From positions 1 through 56,162 of the forward strand of contig JALWFG010000004.1 of NCBI GenBank assembly GCA_027038965.1: a stretch of DNA of 56,162 bases, read 5' to 3'. The stretch is from Candidatus Desulfofervidaceae bacterium. GTDB lineage: Bacteria; Desulfobacterota; Desulfofervidia; Desulfofervidales; Desulfofervidaceae. Shown here in pieces: positions 24,174 through 32,280 of the stretch (the first letter of the stretch is position 1; the number at the start of each line of letters is the position of its first letter). A program made the position numbers and the translations under genes. Under the pieces are notes generated by a model. That model saw only the letters and a list, made by a program, of their open reading frames with translations, did not search any database and had not been told where the DNA came from.

Positions 24174-24707
24174 ATGAGTAATATAAAAACGTTTTATTTT
24201 TTCAGTATAACCTTAATTTCGCTGGCATTTATTTTATTTGCCAATATTGCTTACTCAACGCCAATAATTAAATTTGAGCCAGCAGTGGTAGGGCAGGGAA
24301 CAACTGAGATTGATAACTTAAATTTATTCAGTAGAGTGGGAGATTTTTCTGAAGTCTTTCACAATAACACAGGCTCAACTTTTACGGACTTTCATTTTGT
24401 TTTTGTTAACCTAGGACCTAATGCCACAGGCGATGGTGATGGTTTCTTTAAAAAAGTTGTTCCTGAACGGTCTGGATCTAGCCTCCAATTCCAAGAACTT
24501 TCATTTTTCATGGATGGCGGGACAGGAATCCCACATTGCACCTACTTTAGAATAACCGCTACTGGATTCAATAACATTGGGCCGGGAGGTGGTCCCACAA
24601 CGATAACAATGCATCCTACTGTACCTGAACCATCGACAGTCTTGCTCTTTGGCTGTGGTATAGCAGGTTTGTGGTTGAAAAGGAAAAAGAAAAACGGAAA
24701 AATTTAA
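24174..24707 (+). CDS. PEP-CTERM sorting domain protein
   Basis: A 177-residue secreted protein. A signal peptide covers residues 1-29 (cut expected after AYS). The C-terminus has a full sorting tail: PEP at 151-153 in VPEPSTVLLFG, a hydrophobic helix and a basic end LKRKKKNGK. The middle is Gly/Thr/Phe-rich and unrecognised. The exosortase divergently encoded upstream is the likely processing enzyme. Start ATG follows AAAGGGGGAT. It is preceded by a perfect sigma-54 promoter and a very long leader, and followed by a REP-like hairpin at 24741. Confidence 0.92.
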   Translation: MSNIKTFYFFSITLISLAFILFANIAYSTPIIKFEPAVVGQGTTEIDNLNLFSRVGDFSEVFHNNTGSTFTDFHFVFVNLGPNATGDGDGFFKKVVPERSGSSLQFQELSFFMDGGTGIPHCTYFRITATGFNNIGPGGGPTTITMHPTVPEPSTVLLFGCGIAGLWLKRKKKNGKI

Positions 24708-24740
24708 AAATAAAAAGCCAATAAAACCTTAACAATCACC

Positions 24741-24766
24741 GTCCTGCATCCCTTGGGATGCAGGAC
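24741..24766. repeat. REP-like hairpin, copy 1
   Basis: A 12-bp perfect stem GTCCTGCATCCC with its complement around a 2-nt loop, just after the PEP-CTERM gene. It has no U-tract. The core TCCTGCAYCC recurs in hairpins at 54073 and 54469. Confidence 0.7.
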
Positions 24767-24837
24767 ACCATTCACTATAAACTTAGCATTAGCACTTAAT
24801 ACCAAAATCCAGAAAATGAACCTTATGGATACTATAG

Positions 24838-25110
24838 TTACTTCTCTGAAGGGAAGAAAAGAATCTCGTCTTTTTCTGTTAATCCCATGTAATGGCGGAT
24901 TACCATTTTGGCAAATTGGGGGTCTTTTTTGAATCTTTCTATCTTAGACTTAAGGGCTTCATTTTTCTTAAGCAACTCATTATTTTTTTCTAAAATCCTT
25001 TGCCCTGTCTGTTGCAAGCGATAATAATCTAAATATCCATTCTTACCAAAGATGACGATAGAAATGCAGATACAAAGAACGATAATAAACGAAATCACTC
25101 CGAGTTTCAT
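24838..25110 (-). CDS. FtsB/DivIC-like septum formation initiator protein
   Basis: A 90-residue bitopic membrane protein: N-terminal helix (FIIVLCICISIVIFG), then a coiled coil (GQRILEKNNELLKKNEALKS) and the C-terminal DPQFAKMVIRHYMGLTEKDE, close to the FtsB/DivIC consensus (ARxxLGMxxxGE). Such proteins link FtsL and FtsQ in the divisome. The gene stands alone, convergent with the PEP-CTERM gene and divergent from nrdD. Confidence 0.82.
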   Translation of the reverse strand: MKLGVISFIIVLCICISIVIFGKNGYLDYYRLQQTGQRILEKNNELLKKNEALKSKIERFKKDPQFAKMVIRHYMGLTEKDEILFFPSEK

Positions 25111-25210
25111 ATCTTAATTATCCGTATCAAATATTGACATGTGTGCCTACCAACACTCAAACTAATACATACACAAAAATTGACCTTTTGACAAGAAAAA
25201 AGTTTTAAGG

Positions 25211-25240
25211 TTGACATAAGAACACAATATATAGTATACT
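25211..25240 (+). promoter_or_regulatory. Strong sigma-70 promoter of nrdD
   Basis: TTGACA (25211-25216), an 18-nt spacer and TATACT (25235-25240), one base from consensus overall, lie about 36 nt upstream of the nrdD ATG. Confidence 0.75.
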
Positions 25241-25275
25241 ACTCCAGTTTTAGCACAAGATAATGGGAGGGACCT

Positions 25276-27378
25276 ATGGATTCTGGGATGAAGACAGAGG
25301 AAATAAAGACAATAGTCAAAAGAGACGGCAGGGAAGTTCCCTTTGACATTGGGAGAATTCAGAAAGCCATTTTCAAGGCTGCCCAGGCTGTGGGTGGGAG
25401 TGATCAGGTAACGGCCTGGCGTTTGGCCATTCAAGTGTATGATCACCTGGTTAAAGAGGGTAGGACAAGGCCCGGTGTGGAGGAGGTTCAGGATGCGGTG
25501 GAAAAGATTCTCATTGAAAACGGCCATGCCAAAACTGCCAAGGCTTACATTTTATATCGGGATAAGCGGACTCAGATACGCAATGCCAAGGCCCTTCTTT
25601 TAAATATTCAAAAGACAATTGATGAATACATAAACCAGGTGGACTGGCGAATCAAAGAGAACGCCAACATAGATTTTTCTCACTCAGGGCTTATGCTTCA
25701 CACTGCCAGTGCAGTGATTGCAAACTACGTTTTGAACAATGTCTACACGCCAGAGATAAAAGATGCTCACGTCCACGGCTTCTTTCACATCCACGATCTG
25801 GGTATGGGAACCTGCGGCTACTGTGCGGGCTGGTCTTTGAAGCAGCTGCTGCTTGAGGGATTCAACGGCCCCAAAAACAAGGTGGCTGCGGGTCCGGCCA
25901 AACACTTTGACACGGCCCTTGGCCAGATGGTCAATTTTTTGGGCACACTTCAAAATGAATGGGCCGGAGCAATGGCCTTTAACAGCTTTGACACCCTGCT
26001 GGCCCCTTATGTGAGAAAGGATAAGCTTTCTTACAGAGAGGTGAAGCAGGGAATTCAGCAGTTCATCTTTTCGGTAAATACCACCTCCAGGTGGGGAGGG
26101 CAATCGCCGTTTACCAACATCACCCTTGATTTCACCATTCCCGAACACATGAAAAAAGAGGCAGTCGTTTGGGGAGGGAAACTCTTAGATAAGACCTATG
26201 CCGATTATCAAAAGGAAGTGGACATGATAAACAAGGCCTTCATAGAAGTGATGCTTGAGGGAGATCATCAGGGAAGAATTTTCTCTTTTCCCATTCCCAC
26301 ATACAACATCACCCGGAATTTCAACTGGGAAAGTGAAAATGCAGGTCTTCTTTTCAAGATGACAGCCAAATACGGAACGCCTTATTTCCAGAATTTCATC
26401 AATTCCGATCTCCATCCTGAAGATGTGCGGAGCATGTGCTGTCGGCTTTCCATGAATCTCAAGGAGCTGAGGAGCAAAACGGGCGGTCTTTTTGGGGCTG
26501 GAGATGCCACGGGTTCCATTGGAGTGGTAACCCTCAACATGCCGAGGCTGGCCTTTTTAAGCAGAGGCGATGTGGACAAATTCTTTGCCCTGATTAAAAG
26601 GTATATGATTCTGGCCAAAAACAGTCTGGAGATCAAGCGCAAGATGCTTGAGAACAACCTCAAAAAGGGGCTGTACCCATACACTGCCAGGTATCTGCCT
26701 TCATTTAAAAACCACTTTTCCACCATTGGGCTTGTGGGCATGAATGAGGCCTGCCTCAATCTGTTTGGTGAAAACATTGCCAGTGAAAAAGGAAGAAAAC
26801 TGGCCCTGGCAGTGCTTGACTTTATGAGAAGCCGTCTTGTGGAATTCCAGGAAGAGACGGGCAATCTTTACAACCTGGAGGCCACCCCGGCTGAAGGGAC
26901 AAGCTTTCGTTTGGCCAAGATAGATGTGCGGGAGTTTCCAGGCATTGTTACAGCGGGAACCGAAGAGGCACCTTATTACACCAACTCCACCCAGTTACCG
27001 GTGGATTTCACCTCTGACCCCATTCTGGCCCTTAACCTTCAGGAGGAACTTCAGGCCAAATACACTGGAGGCACGGTCTTCCACTTCTTTGTGGGAGAGG
27101 CCCTGCCCAGCGCTGAAATGTGTCGGGAGCTGGTGAAACGTGTGCTTTCCCGTTACCGCATTCCCTACCTGTCCATCACCCCCACCTTCAGCGTTTGCCC
27201 CAATCACGGTTACATAAGCGGAGAGCACTGGCGCTGTCCTGAGTGTGGAGAGGAATGTGAGGTTTATTCCAGAGTGGTTGGCTATTACAGGCCGGTGACA
27301 AACTGGAACAGGGGCAAGCAGGAGGAGTTTAAGCACAGAAGGGTTTACAACTTTGATAGTTTAGTTGGCATTAGTTGA
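25276..27378 (+). CDS. nrdD: Anaerobic (class III) ribonucleoside-triphosphate reductase
   Basis: A 700-residue glycyl-radical enzyme making deoxynucleotides under anoxia. An ATP-cone allosteric domain occupies about residues 8-100 (IVKRDGREVPFDIGRIQKAI). The active-site region has DVRSMCCRLSMNLKEL (C388-C389). A zinc site near the C-terminus is formed by C-x-NHGYISGEHWRCPECGEEC, and the radical Gly is G680 in TNWNRGKQEEF, followed by RRVY. All essential elements are present. Start ATG follows GGGAGGGA. The G+C content is clearly higher than in its neighbours, including nrdG 130 bases downstream, hinting at a different history. Confidence 0.97.
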   Translation: MDSGMKTEEIKTIVKRDGREVPFDIGRIQKAIFKAAQAVGGSDQVTAWRLAIQVYDHLVKEGRTRPGVEEVQDAVEKILIENGHAKTAKAYILYRDKRTQIRNAKALLLNIQKTIDEYINQVDWRIKENANIDFSHSGLMLHTASAVIANYVLNNVYTPEIKDAHVHGFFHIHDLGMGTCGYCAGWSLKQLLLEGFNGPKNKVAAGPAKHFDTALGQMVNFLGTLQNEWAGAMAFNSFDTLLAPYVRKDKLSYREVKQGIQQFIFSVNTTSRWGGQSPFTNITLDFTIPEHMKKEAVVWGGKLLDKTYADYQKEVDMINKAFIEVMLEGDHQGRIFSFPIPTYNITRNFNWESENAGLLFKMTAKYGTPYFQNFINSDLHPEDVRSMCCRLSMNLKELRSKTGGLFGAGDATGSIGVVTLNMPRLAFLSRGDVDKFFALIKRYMILAKNSLEIKRKMLENNLKKGLYPYTARYLPSFKNHFSTIGLVGMNEACLNLFGENIASEKGRKLALAVLDFMRSRLVEFQEETGNLYNLEATPAEGTSFRLAKIDVREFPGIVTAGTEEAPYYTNSTQLPVDFTSDPILALNLQEELQAKYTGGTVFHFFVGEALPSAEMCRELVKRVLSRYRIPYLSITPTFSVCPNHGYISGEHWRCPECGEECEVYSRVVGYYRPVTNWNRGKQEEFKHRRVYNFDSLVGIS

Positions 27379-27490
27379 TGGTGGATGGTTGAGTGGTTGA
27401 TGGTGAATGGGGAAGTAATAGGTTGTAGAGGTAAAAGACTTCTCTTAACACTTAACACTTAAAACTTAAAACTTGTTAAGAGTTAAGGTT
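27379..27490. repeat. Low-complexity intergenic element, copy 1
   Basis: The region between nrdD and nrdG is built from degenerate short repeats such as TTGATGGTGAATGGGGAA and tandem CACTTAACACTTAAAACTTA. A similar arrangement recurs at 29965-30115. No gene or terminator is visible. Confidence 0.45.
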
Positions 27491-27509
27491 TGAGGGGCTG
27501 GAGACGGGG

Positions 27510-28211
27510 ATGATGAAAAGTTTTGATATAGATATCGGGGGGATTACTCCCTTTTCTACGATTGACTTTCCTGACAAATTGGCGGTGGTGGTTTATACCC
27601 AAGGATGCAACTTCCGTTGCCTCTATTGCCATAACTACCGTTTGATTGAAGGTAAGGAGGCGAGGCTTTCTTTAGCGTCATTGGAATCATTTTTGGACTC
27701 CCGTAAACGCATTCTCGATGGAGTTGTCATTAGTGGTGGAGAACCTACTCTCCATAAGGGGCTTCCCGCTTTTTGCCAGTGGATCAAGAAGATGGGATTT
27801 GAGGTTAAATTGGATACCAATGGGACCAATCCTCTCATGTTGCAAGTTTTAATAAAGAAGAAATTAATTGACTTTGTAGCCATGGATATCAAGGCCCCTT
27901 GGGACAAATATGCCAAAATTATAGGACGAAGTTTTGATACAGGTATCATTAAGGAAAGTTTACAAATAATTAAGAGAAGTGGGCTTCCATGTGAATTCCG
28001 CACTACCGTACATAGTGCATTGCTTTCTAAAGAAGACCTTACCGACATTGCCCATATTGTTGGTTATGGCTATCCTTTAACCTTTCAAATTTGCAATCCC
28101 ACTCCACTTTTTAACCACCCCAATAAGTATACAAGCCAAGAGTTAAAAGAATTTGCTGAAGAATTGAAAAGGTTATCTACTTCCCCTTTGCCCGAAATAA
28201 GGGTTAGATAA
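27510..28211 (+). CDS. nrdG: Anaerobic ribonucleotide reductase activating protein (radical SAM)
   Basis: A 233-residue radical-SAM protein. It has the CxxxCxxC cluster motif CNFRCLYC (C33, C37, C40), then VVISGGEPTLHKGLP for SAM binding and MDIKAPWDKYAKIIG. It follows the TIGR02495-type NrdG2 layout rather than the shorter E. coli NrdG. It would install the glycyl radical on NrdD, encoded just upstream. The ATG at 27510 is followed by a second ATG; either may serve. Repetitive spacer DNA separates it from nrdD, so co-transcription is likely but not proven. Confidence 0.92.
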   Translation: MMKSFDIDIGGITPFSTIDFPDKLAVVVYTQGCNFRCLYCHNYRLIEGKEARLSLASLESFLDSRKRILDGVVISGGEPTLHKGLPAFCQWIKKMGFEVKLDTNGTNPLMLQVLIKKKLIDFVAMDIKAPWDKYAKIIGRSFDTGIIKESLQIIKRSGLPCEFRTTVHSALLSKEDLTDIAHIVGYGYPLTFQICNPTPLFNHPNKYTSQELKEFAEELKRLSTSPLPEIRVR

Positions 28212-28241
28212 TGGGTTTTGATGAGTGATAAATATTTTCTT

Positions 28242-29762
28242 CTAGGTGTTCAAGGCAAAATAACAATTAATTCCGTTTAGGTAAGCCCGAGCACTGGCTT
28301 CAATTACATCTTGACTTGTAGCCCGACCACTTACTACTTCGCCATTTATTTCAATTTTAACCATTGCCTCTCCAAGGGCCTCGGTACTACTAGTAACCGA
28401 TTCTACTCGATAGTCCAGAAGATTGATAGGGAGACCAGTAATCTGGTTAATACATTTAAAAACGGCGTCCACAGGGCCATTACCTACAGATGCCTGAGTG
28501 ATTTCTTCATTTTTGTTTTTAATAGTCAAGATGGCCAAGGGCAAATCTACGCCACTCATGGCTTGGGTGGTTACCACCATTTTAACAAAGCTATAAATTT
28601 CAGGTACCTTTGTTAATTCTACCTCAACAATGGACTTCAAATCTTCAGCCGTAATCTCCTTTTTCTTATCTGCTAAGACCAAAAAACGTTCATAGACTTG
28701 CTCAAACACCTCGTCAGCCAAATCATAACCCAGTTCTGAAAGTTTTTGACGTACTGCCTTTCTTCCAGATCGAGCAGTGAGTACCAAAAGGTGTTTTTGG
28801 GCCCCTACGTCCTCAGGACGAATAATTTCGTAGGTACGTCTGTCTTTCAAAATGCCGTCTTGATGGATACCAGAAGAATGAGCAAAGGCATTACTGCCCA
28901 CAATTGCCTTATTGGGTTGAACAGGCAAATTCATCATCCTGCTTACCAAATGACTAGTGGGGACGATTTCTGTGGTGTTAATCCCTACCTCGGCATCAAA
29001 ATGTTGAGGACGAGTTTTGAGAATCATGACTATTTCTTCCAAAGCTGCATTACCAGCCCGCTCACCAATCCCATTGACAGTGCATTCTACTTGGGTTGCT
29101 CCATTTTGAATAGCAGCAATGGTATTGGCTGTGGCCAATCCCAAGTCATTATGACAATGAACACTTACAGTAATCTTGTCTGTAGCAGGTACCCTCTCAC
29201 AGAGATTGCGAATAAGGGCCCCAAATTCTTCAGGGATAGAGTAACCTACCGTATCTGGAATATTGATTACAGTAGCCCCAGCCTTAATAGTTGCCTCTAC
29301 TACCCGACAAAGGTAATCAAAATCTGCTCTAGTGGCATCTTCAGGTGAAAACTCTACATCTGAACAATACCGCTTGGCATATTTTACAGCTTCTACCGCC
29401 ATTTCTAGGGCACGTTCCCTGTCCAAACGTAGCTTTTTTTTGATATGAATGTCTGAGGCAGCCAAAAAGACGTGAATCCGAGGCCTTTCAGCATCTTTAA
29501 TGCTGTTCCATAGGATGTCAATATCATTTTTAAGAGACCTTGCTAAACCGGCAATAATAGGTCTTTTTATCTTTTGGGCCACAAGATTTACGGCCTTAGC
29601 GTCTCCAGGAGAAGAAGCTGGAAAACCTGCCTCAATAACATCAACTCCCAAACGCTCTAGCTGTCTAGCTACAATTAGCTTTTGTTCAATATTAAGTTTG
29701 GCTCCGGGTACTTGTTCTCCATCGCGCAATGTCGTATCAAAAATAAACACCCTCCTGGACAT
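28242..29762 (-). CDS. leuA: 2-isopropylmalate synthase
   Basis: A 506-residue enzyme that condenses acetyl-CoA with 2-oxoisovalerate in the first step of leucine synthesis. The HMGL-like TIM barrel shows FDTTLRDGEQVPGAKLN, VSVHCHNDLGLATANTIAAI and NGIGERAGNAALEEIV; the C-terminal LeuA allosteric domain (about 390-506, ending with SGRATSQDVIEASARAYLNG) binds leucine. The ATG at 29762 follows CAAGGAGGATT; an upstream in-frame start would lie in the attenuator. Expression is very likely controlled by the leucine-codon attenuator at 29797-29913. Confidence 0.96.
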   Translation of the reverse strand: MSRRVFIFDTTLRDGEQVPGAKLNIEQKLIVARQLERLGVDVIEAGFPASSPGDAKAVNLVAQKIKRPIIAGLARSLKNDIDILWNSIKDAERPRIHVFLAASDIHIKKKLRLDRERALEMAVEAVKYAKRYCSDVEFSPEDATRADFDYLCRVVEATIKAGATVINIPDTVGYSIPEEFGALIRNLCERVPATDKITVSVHCHNDLGLATANTIAAIQNGATQVECTVNGIGERAGNAALEEIVMILKTRPQHFDAEVGINTTEIVPTSHLVSRMMNLPVQPNKAIVGSNAFAHSSGIHQDGILKDRRTYEIIRPEDVGAQKHLLVLTARSGRKAVRQKLSELGYDLADEVFEQVYERFLVLADKKKEITAEDLKSIVEVELTKVPEIYSFVKMVVTTQAMSGVDLPLAILTIKNKNEEITQASVGNGPVDAVFKCINQITGLPINLLDYRVESVTSSTEALGEAMVKIEINGEVVSGRATSQDVIEASARAYLNGINCYFALNT

Positions 29763-29796
29763 TTCAATCCTCCTTGTATTCCCTAAATAAAAAGAA

Positions 29797-29827
29797 AAAG
29801 GCCATGGGCCCTTCACCCATGGCCTTT
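29797..29827 (-). terminator. Attenuator terminator in the leuA leader
   Basis: A 12-bp perfect stem (AAAGGCCATGGG with its complement) with a 7-nt loop is followed on the minus strand by TTTTTC-type U-tract, between the leader peptide and leuA. The 3' strand of an alternative antiterminator, GGGTGAAGGG (29818-29809), overlaps the loop and can pair with CCCTTCATCC (29853-29844) next to the leader-peptide stop. Confidence 0.85.
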
Positions 29828-29853
29828 GATGTCCTTAAGCCCTGGATGAAGGG

Positions 29854-29913
29854 TTAATCAGGTTCTAACAACAAATCTAATAATTCCAAGCGACGAATTC
29901 TCAAACTTACCAT
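29854..29913 (-). CDS. leuL: Leucine-rich leader peptide of the leuA attenuator
   Basis: A 19-codon frame upstream of leuA encodes MVSLRIRRLELLDLLLEPD: seven of 19 residues are leucine, with four in the run LLDLLL plus flanking Leu. Ribosome stalling here at low charged Leu-tRNA would leave the antiterminator segment just after the stop free to pair. The initiation region is weak (CAGAGT before ATG). Assignment rests on codon content and the ideal placement relative to antiterminator and terminator. Confidence 0.8.
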   Translation of the reverse strand: MVSLRIRRLELLDLLLEPD

Positions 29914-29919
29914 ACTCTG

Positions 29920-29948
29920 AAAGTAGCTAAAGATTAAGCATTTGTCAA
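29920..29948 (-). promoter_or_regulatory. Candidate promoter of the leu leader
   Basis: TTGACA (29948-29943), a 17-nt spacer and TACTTT (29925-29920). The -10 is weak and would place the start almost at the leader-peptide ATG, so the leader mRNA may be leaderless or another -10 is used. Confidence 0.4.
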
Positions 29949-29964
29949 GCCTGGCCAGAACTCA

Positions 29965-30115
29965 AATAGCAGTTGATGATTGATGGTGAATGGGGAATAG
30001 TTGATAGTTGATATGAAGTGGGAGGTTTAGAGGCTGTAGAAGTTGTAGAAGGGAAAACTTTTCTTAAAACTCCAACTACCAGGAACTAAGCACCAAGCAC
30101 TCCTAAATATCAAAT
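29965..30115. repeat. Low-complexity intergenic element, copy 2
   Basis: Contains TTGATGGTGAATGGGGAA followed by GTTGTAGAAG and AAAACTT-type tracts in the same order as the element at 27379-27490, so the two appear related though diverged. No gene is visible. Confidence 0.45.
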
Positions 30116-30139
30116 GTAGAAACCTGATTCCGCACCCTA

Positions 30140-31141
30140 TTAATCCTGACAATTGAAATTAAACCTATTCAGAAGTGTTTTGTCTTTTTGAAAAATGCGA
30201 CCAAAATCATATTTGGGATAATAATAGCAAATATGTCTAAGCTCAAAATCAGGTGCTTGGCGGAAAATATCTGTTTTTTCTATAAAAAAGTAAGACAGGG
30301 CTTCTGGAGTCATGATTACTTTAGCATATTCTCCTTTTTCCTTTTGGTTGTCATCAATAAAGTGAGTACGGGTAAAAAAAAAGGTGTATAAACATGCATC
30401 AAGTTCATCAAATTTATATCCATTTTTTATTTGATTTTCGGCGGTCTTTAAATTCAAATGCATGGCTACGGCAGGTGCACCTTGAACCTTGCTATAACTT
30501 CTTTCAGGGCCTATGACTTCAAAAAAAAGGACCTTTTTATAAAAATCAGCATGCTTTGGATTTACGGCAATTACTAGATTGGTGACTCCTGCAAATAAGG
30601 CAAAACCAACCAAAAATTGATTTAAATACATAAACATTTTTTCATAGCGATATTCTGGAGATATTGCTAGACTGGAAACTTCAGCCAATTTTAAATATTT
30701 CCTCCGAAGTGATTGAATTTCTTCATAGTATATATCTTCCATGGGGAGTCCTAAAGCAGAATCTATAACAAGGGTGATGGTGCCTATGGTCTTATGTTTA
30801 ATCCTTTTTGAGGGAATTGCTTTCTTACCATCTGGAAATGGGACTTCTGAATCCCTAGCCAAAAAGGTAATTGCATGGGGTAAGGCATTGTAAATAGAGA
30901 TTCGCATCTCAGAAGGATGTGGTTTCATATATCCTTTTTCTACGTATACGTCATGCAACAGTTTATATGCAGCTTCTAGTTCATTTTTAGTTTCTGCTAT
31001 TTTTAAATCAAGCCAAAGGGGTCTTTTCTCGCTGCACAATCTTGCTGCCCACCTTTTCAAACGGACAGCACTTCGCTTCTCTGGGTAATATTTTCTTGTT
31101 ATCAACTCAGTTTTATCAGCAATTACCAAAGGCATTGGCAT
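30140..31141 (-). CDS. PEP-CTERM/exosortase-associated N-acyltransferase (FeeM-like GNAT)
   Basis: A 333-residue protein. An N-terminal basic segment leads into a GNAT-like region: LKIAETKNELEAAYKLLHDV, YVEKGYMKPHPSEMRIS, IGTITLVIDS, AEVSSLAISPEYR and LVIAVNPKHADFYKKVLFFE. This is the pattern of FeeM-type long-chain N-acyl amino acid synthases, a group that includes the acyltransferase of TIGR03694 found in exosortase-positive genomes. The product may be a signal or membrane lipid; substrates are not readable. The ATG at 31141 was chosen for AAGGAAGG upstream; an in-frame TTG at 31216 is less likely. Confidence 0.75.
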   Translation of the reverse strand: MPMPLVIADKTELITRKYYPEKRSAVRLKRWAARLCSEKRPLWLDLKIAETKNELEAAYKLLHDVYVEKGYMKPHPSEMRISIYNALPHAITFLARDSEVPFPDGKKAIPSKRIKHKTIGTITLVIDSALGLPMEDIYYEEIQSLRRKYLKLAEVSSLAISPEYRYEKMFMYLNQFLVGFALFAGVTNLVIAVNPKHADFYKKVLFFEVIGPERSYSKVQGAPAVAMHLNLKTAENQIKNGYKFDELDACLYTFFFTRTHFIDDNQKEKGEYAKVIMTPEALSYFFIEKTDIFRQAPDFELRHICYYYPKYDFGRIFQKDKTLLNRFNFNCQD

Positions 31142-31272
31142 GTAACCTTCCTTAAAACTTTTAAAAAGGTTAACATATTTTCCCGTTAAATACAATCTTT
31201 TTTTAAAAGAAAACAATGTCTAGAAACTGGCTTACAGTTGACAAAAGCGGGGTTCTCAAGTAAATCACTTCT

Positions 31273-32118
31273 ATGGTTAAATTTAAGGTACCTAAGGGAA
31301 TTCATTTATTTCTATTCTTTTTAACCCTTATAAGCACTACTGCAGCAGGAAGCTTTCAAGCAGGCTACAATCCTTTGGTCTCTCCTCAGAGCCTGATTAA
31401 AGGGCTTCCATTTTCTTTAACACTTATGTTTATTCTCCTTTCTCATGAGTTAGGTCATTATTTTGCCTCACGTTATCATGGTGTTTCAGCTACTTTGCCG
31501 TATTTTTTACCAGCCCCTTCTCTGATTGGCACCTTTGGAGCCTTTATTAAAATTAAGGATCCTATGCCTAATAAACGAGTGTTATTTGATGTGGGTATTG
31601 CTGGTCCACTAACGGGGGTAATTGTATGTCTACCAATTTTGATATATGGCCTGGCCCACTCCAAGACCATCATTACCCCCTTACCTGCCCACGGGCTTAT
31701 TTTGGGAGAAAATCTTCTATTTAAGATTTTGACCTATTTAATATGGGGACATCTTCCGCCTAATACCAATATTGTTCTTCATCCTATGGCCTTTGCTGGT
31801 TGGATAGGATTGTTTGTAACGGCCTTAAATTTAATTCCTGTGGGGCAATTAGACGGGGGTCATGTAACCTATGCCTTATTGGGAGAGTATCTGCATGCCA
31901 AACTATCTCAATCAATGCTAATTATTCTTGTTGCCCTTGGGATATTTACATGGCAAGGATGGTTGATTTGGGCAGTGCTCCTCATACTCCTTGGGTTGGA
32001 ACATCCTCCTCCAGTAGATTCTGAGAGCCCTTTAGATTTTAAAAGAAAGTGTGTAGGCCTAATTGCCCTTGGGATTTTTGTCTTAACATTTACACCGACT
32101 CCTTTTGGAATGCAGTGA
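31273..32118 (+). CDS. Site-2 protease family (M50) intramembrane zinc metalloprotease
   Basis: A 281-residue protein with about six to seven membrane helices. The catalytic motif HELGH (H58, E59, H62) sits in the second hydrophobic region, and the third zinc ligand is in LNLIPVGQLDGGH (D194). The segment VSATLPYFLPAPSLIGTFGA between them is typical of this compact M50 subgroup related to plant EGY proteases. The substrate is unknown. There is no visible ribosome-binding site at the ATG; a TTGACA about 30 nt upstream could give a very short leader. Confidence 0.88.
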   Translation: MVKFKVPKGIHLFLFFLTLISTTAAGSFQAGYNPLVSPQSLIKGLPFSLTLMFILLSHELGHYFASRYHGVSATLPYFLPAPSLIGTFGAFIKIKDPMPNKRVLFDVGIAGPLTGVIVCLPILIYGLAHSKTIITPLPAHGLILGENLLFKILTYLIWGHLPPNTNIVLHPMAFAGWIGLFVTALNLIPVGQLDGGHVTYALLGEYLHAKLSQSMLIILVALGIFTWQGWLIWAVLLILLGLEHPPPVDSESPLDFKRKCVGLIALGIFVLTFTPTPFGMQ

Positions 32119-32237
32119 AAGGGGCTGCCCCAATGACCAATTAAGCGGCTAGCAGTGAGTAATTAGTGATGGGCTTTAGGTTTTGGGCCCTTTGGGTATT
32201 GGGTTTTGACGAGTGAATGGGTAAATGAGTGAAAGAG

Positions 32238-32258
32238 AAACCGCAGATTTTGCGGTTT
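32238..32258 (+). terminator. Weak intrinsic terminator after the M50 protease gene
   Basis: AAACCGCA and TGCGGTTT form an 8-bp stem with a 5-nt loop followed by GTCTAATT. The U-tract is poor. The region just before it (32119-32237) is low-complexity repeat DNA similar to other spacers here. Confidence 0.5.
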
Positions 32259-32280
32259 GTCTAATTCCTTGATTTCTTTT

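Noticed and set aside
24741-24766. Hairpin as intrinsic terminator of the first PEP-CTERM gene
   Set aside because: The stem is strong but is followed by ACCATTCAC, not a U-tract; classed as a REP-like element instead.
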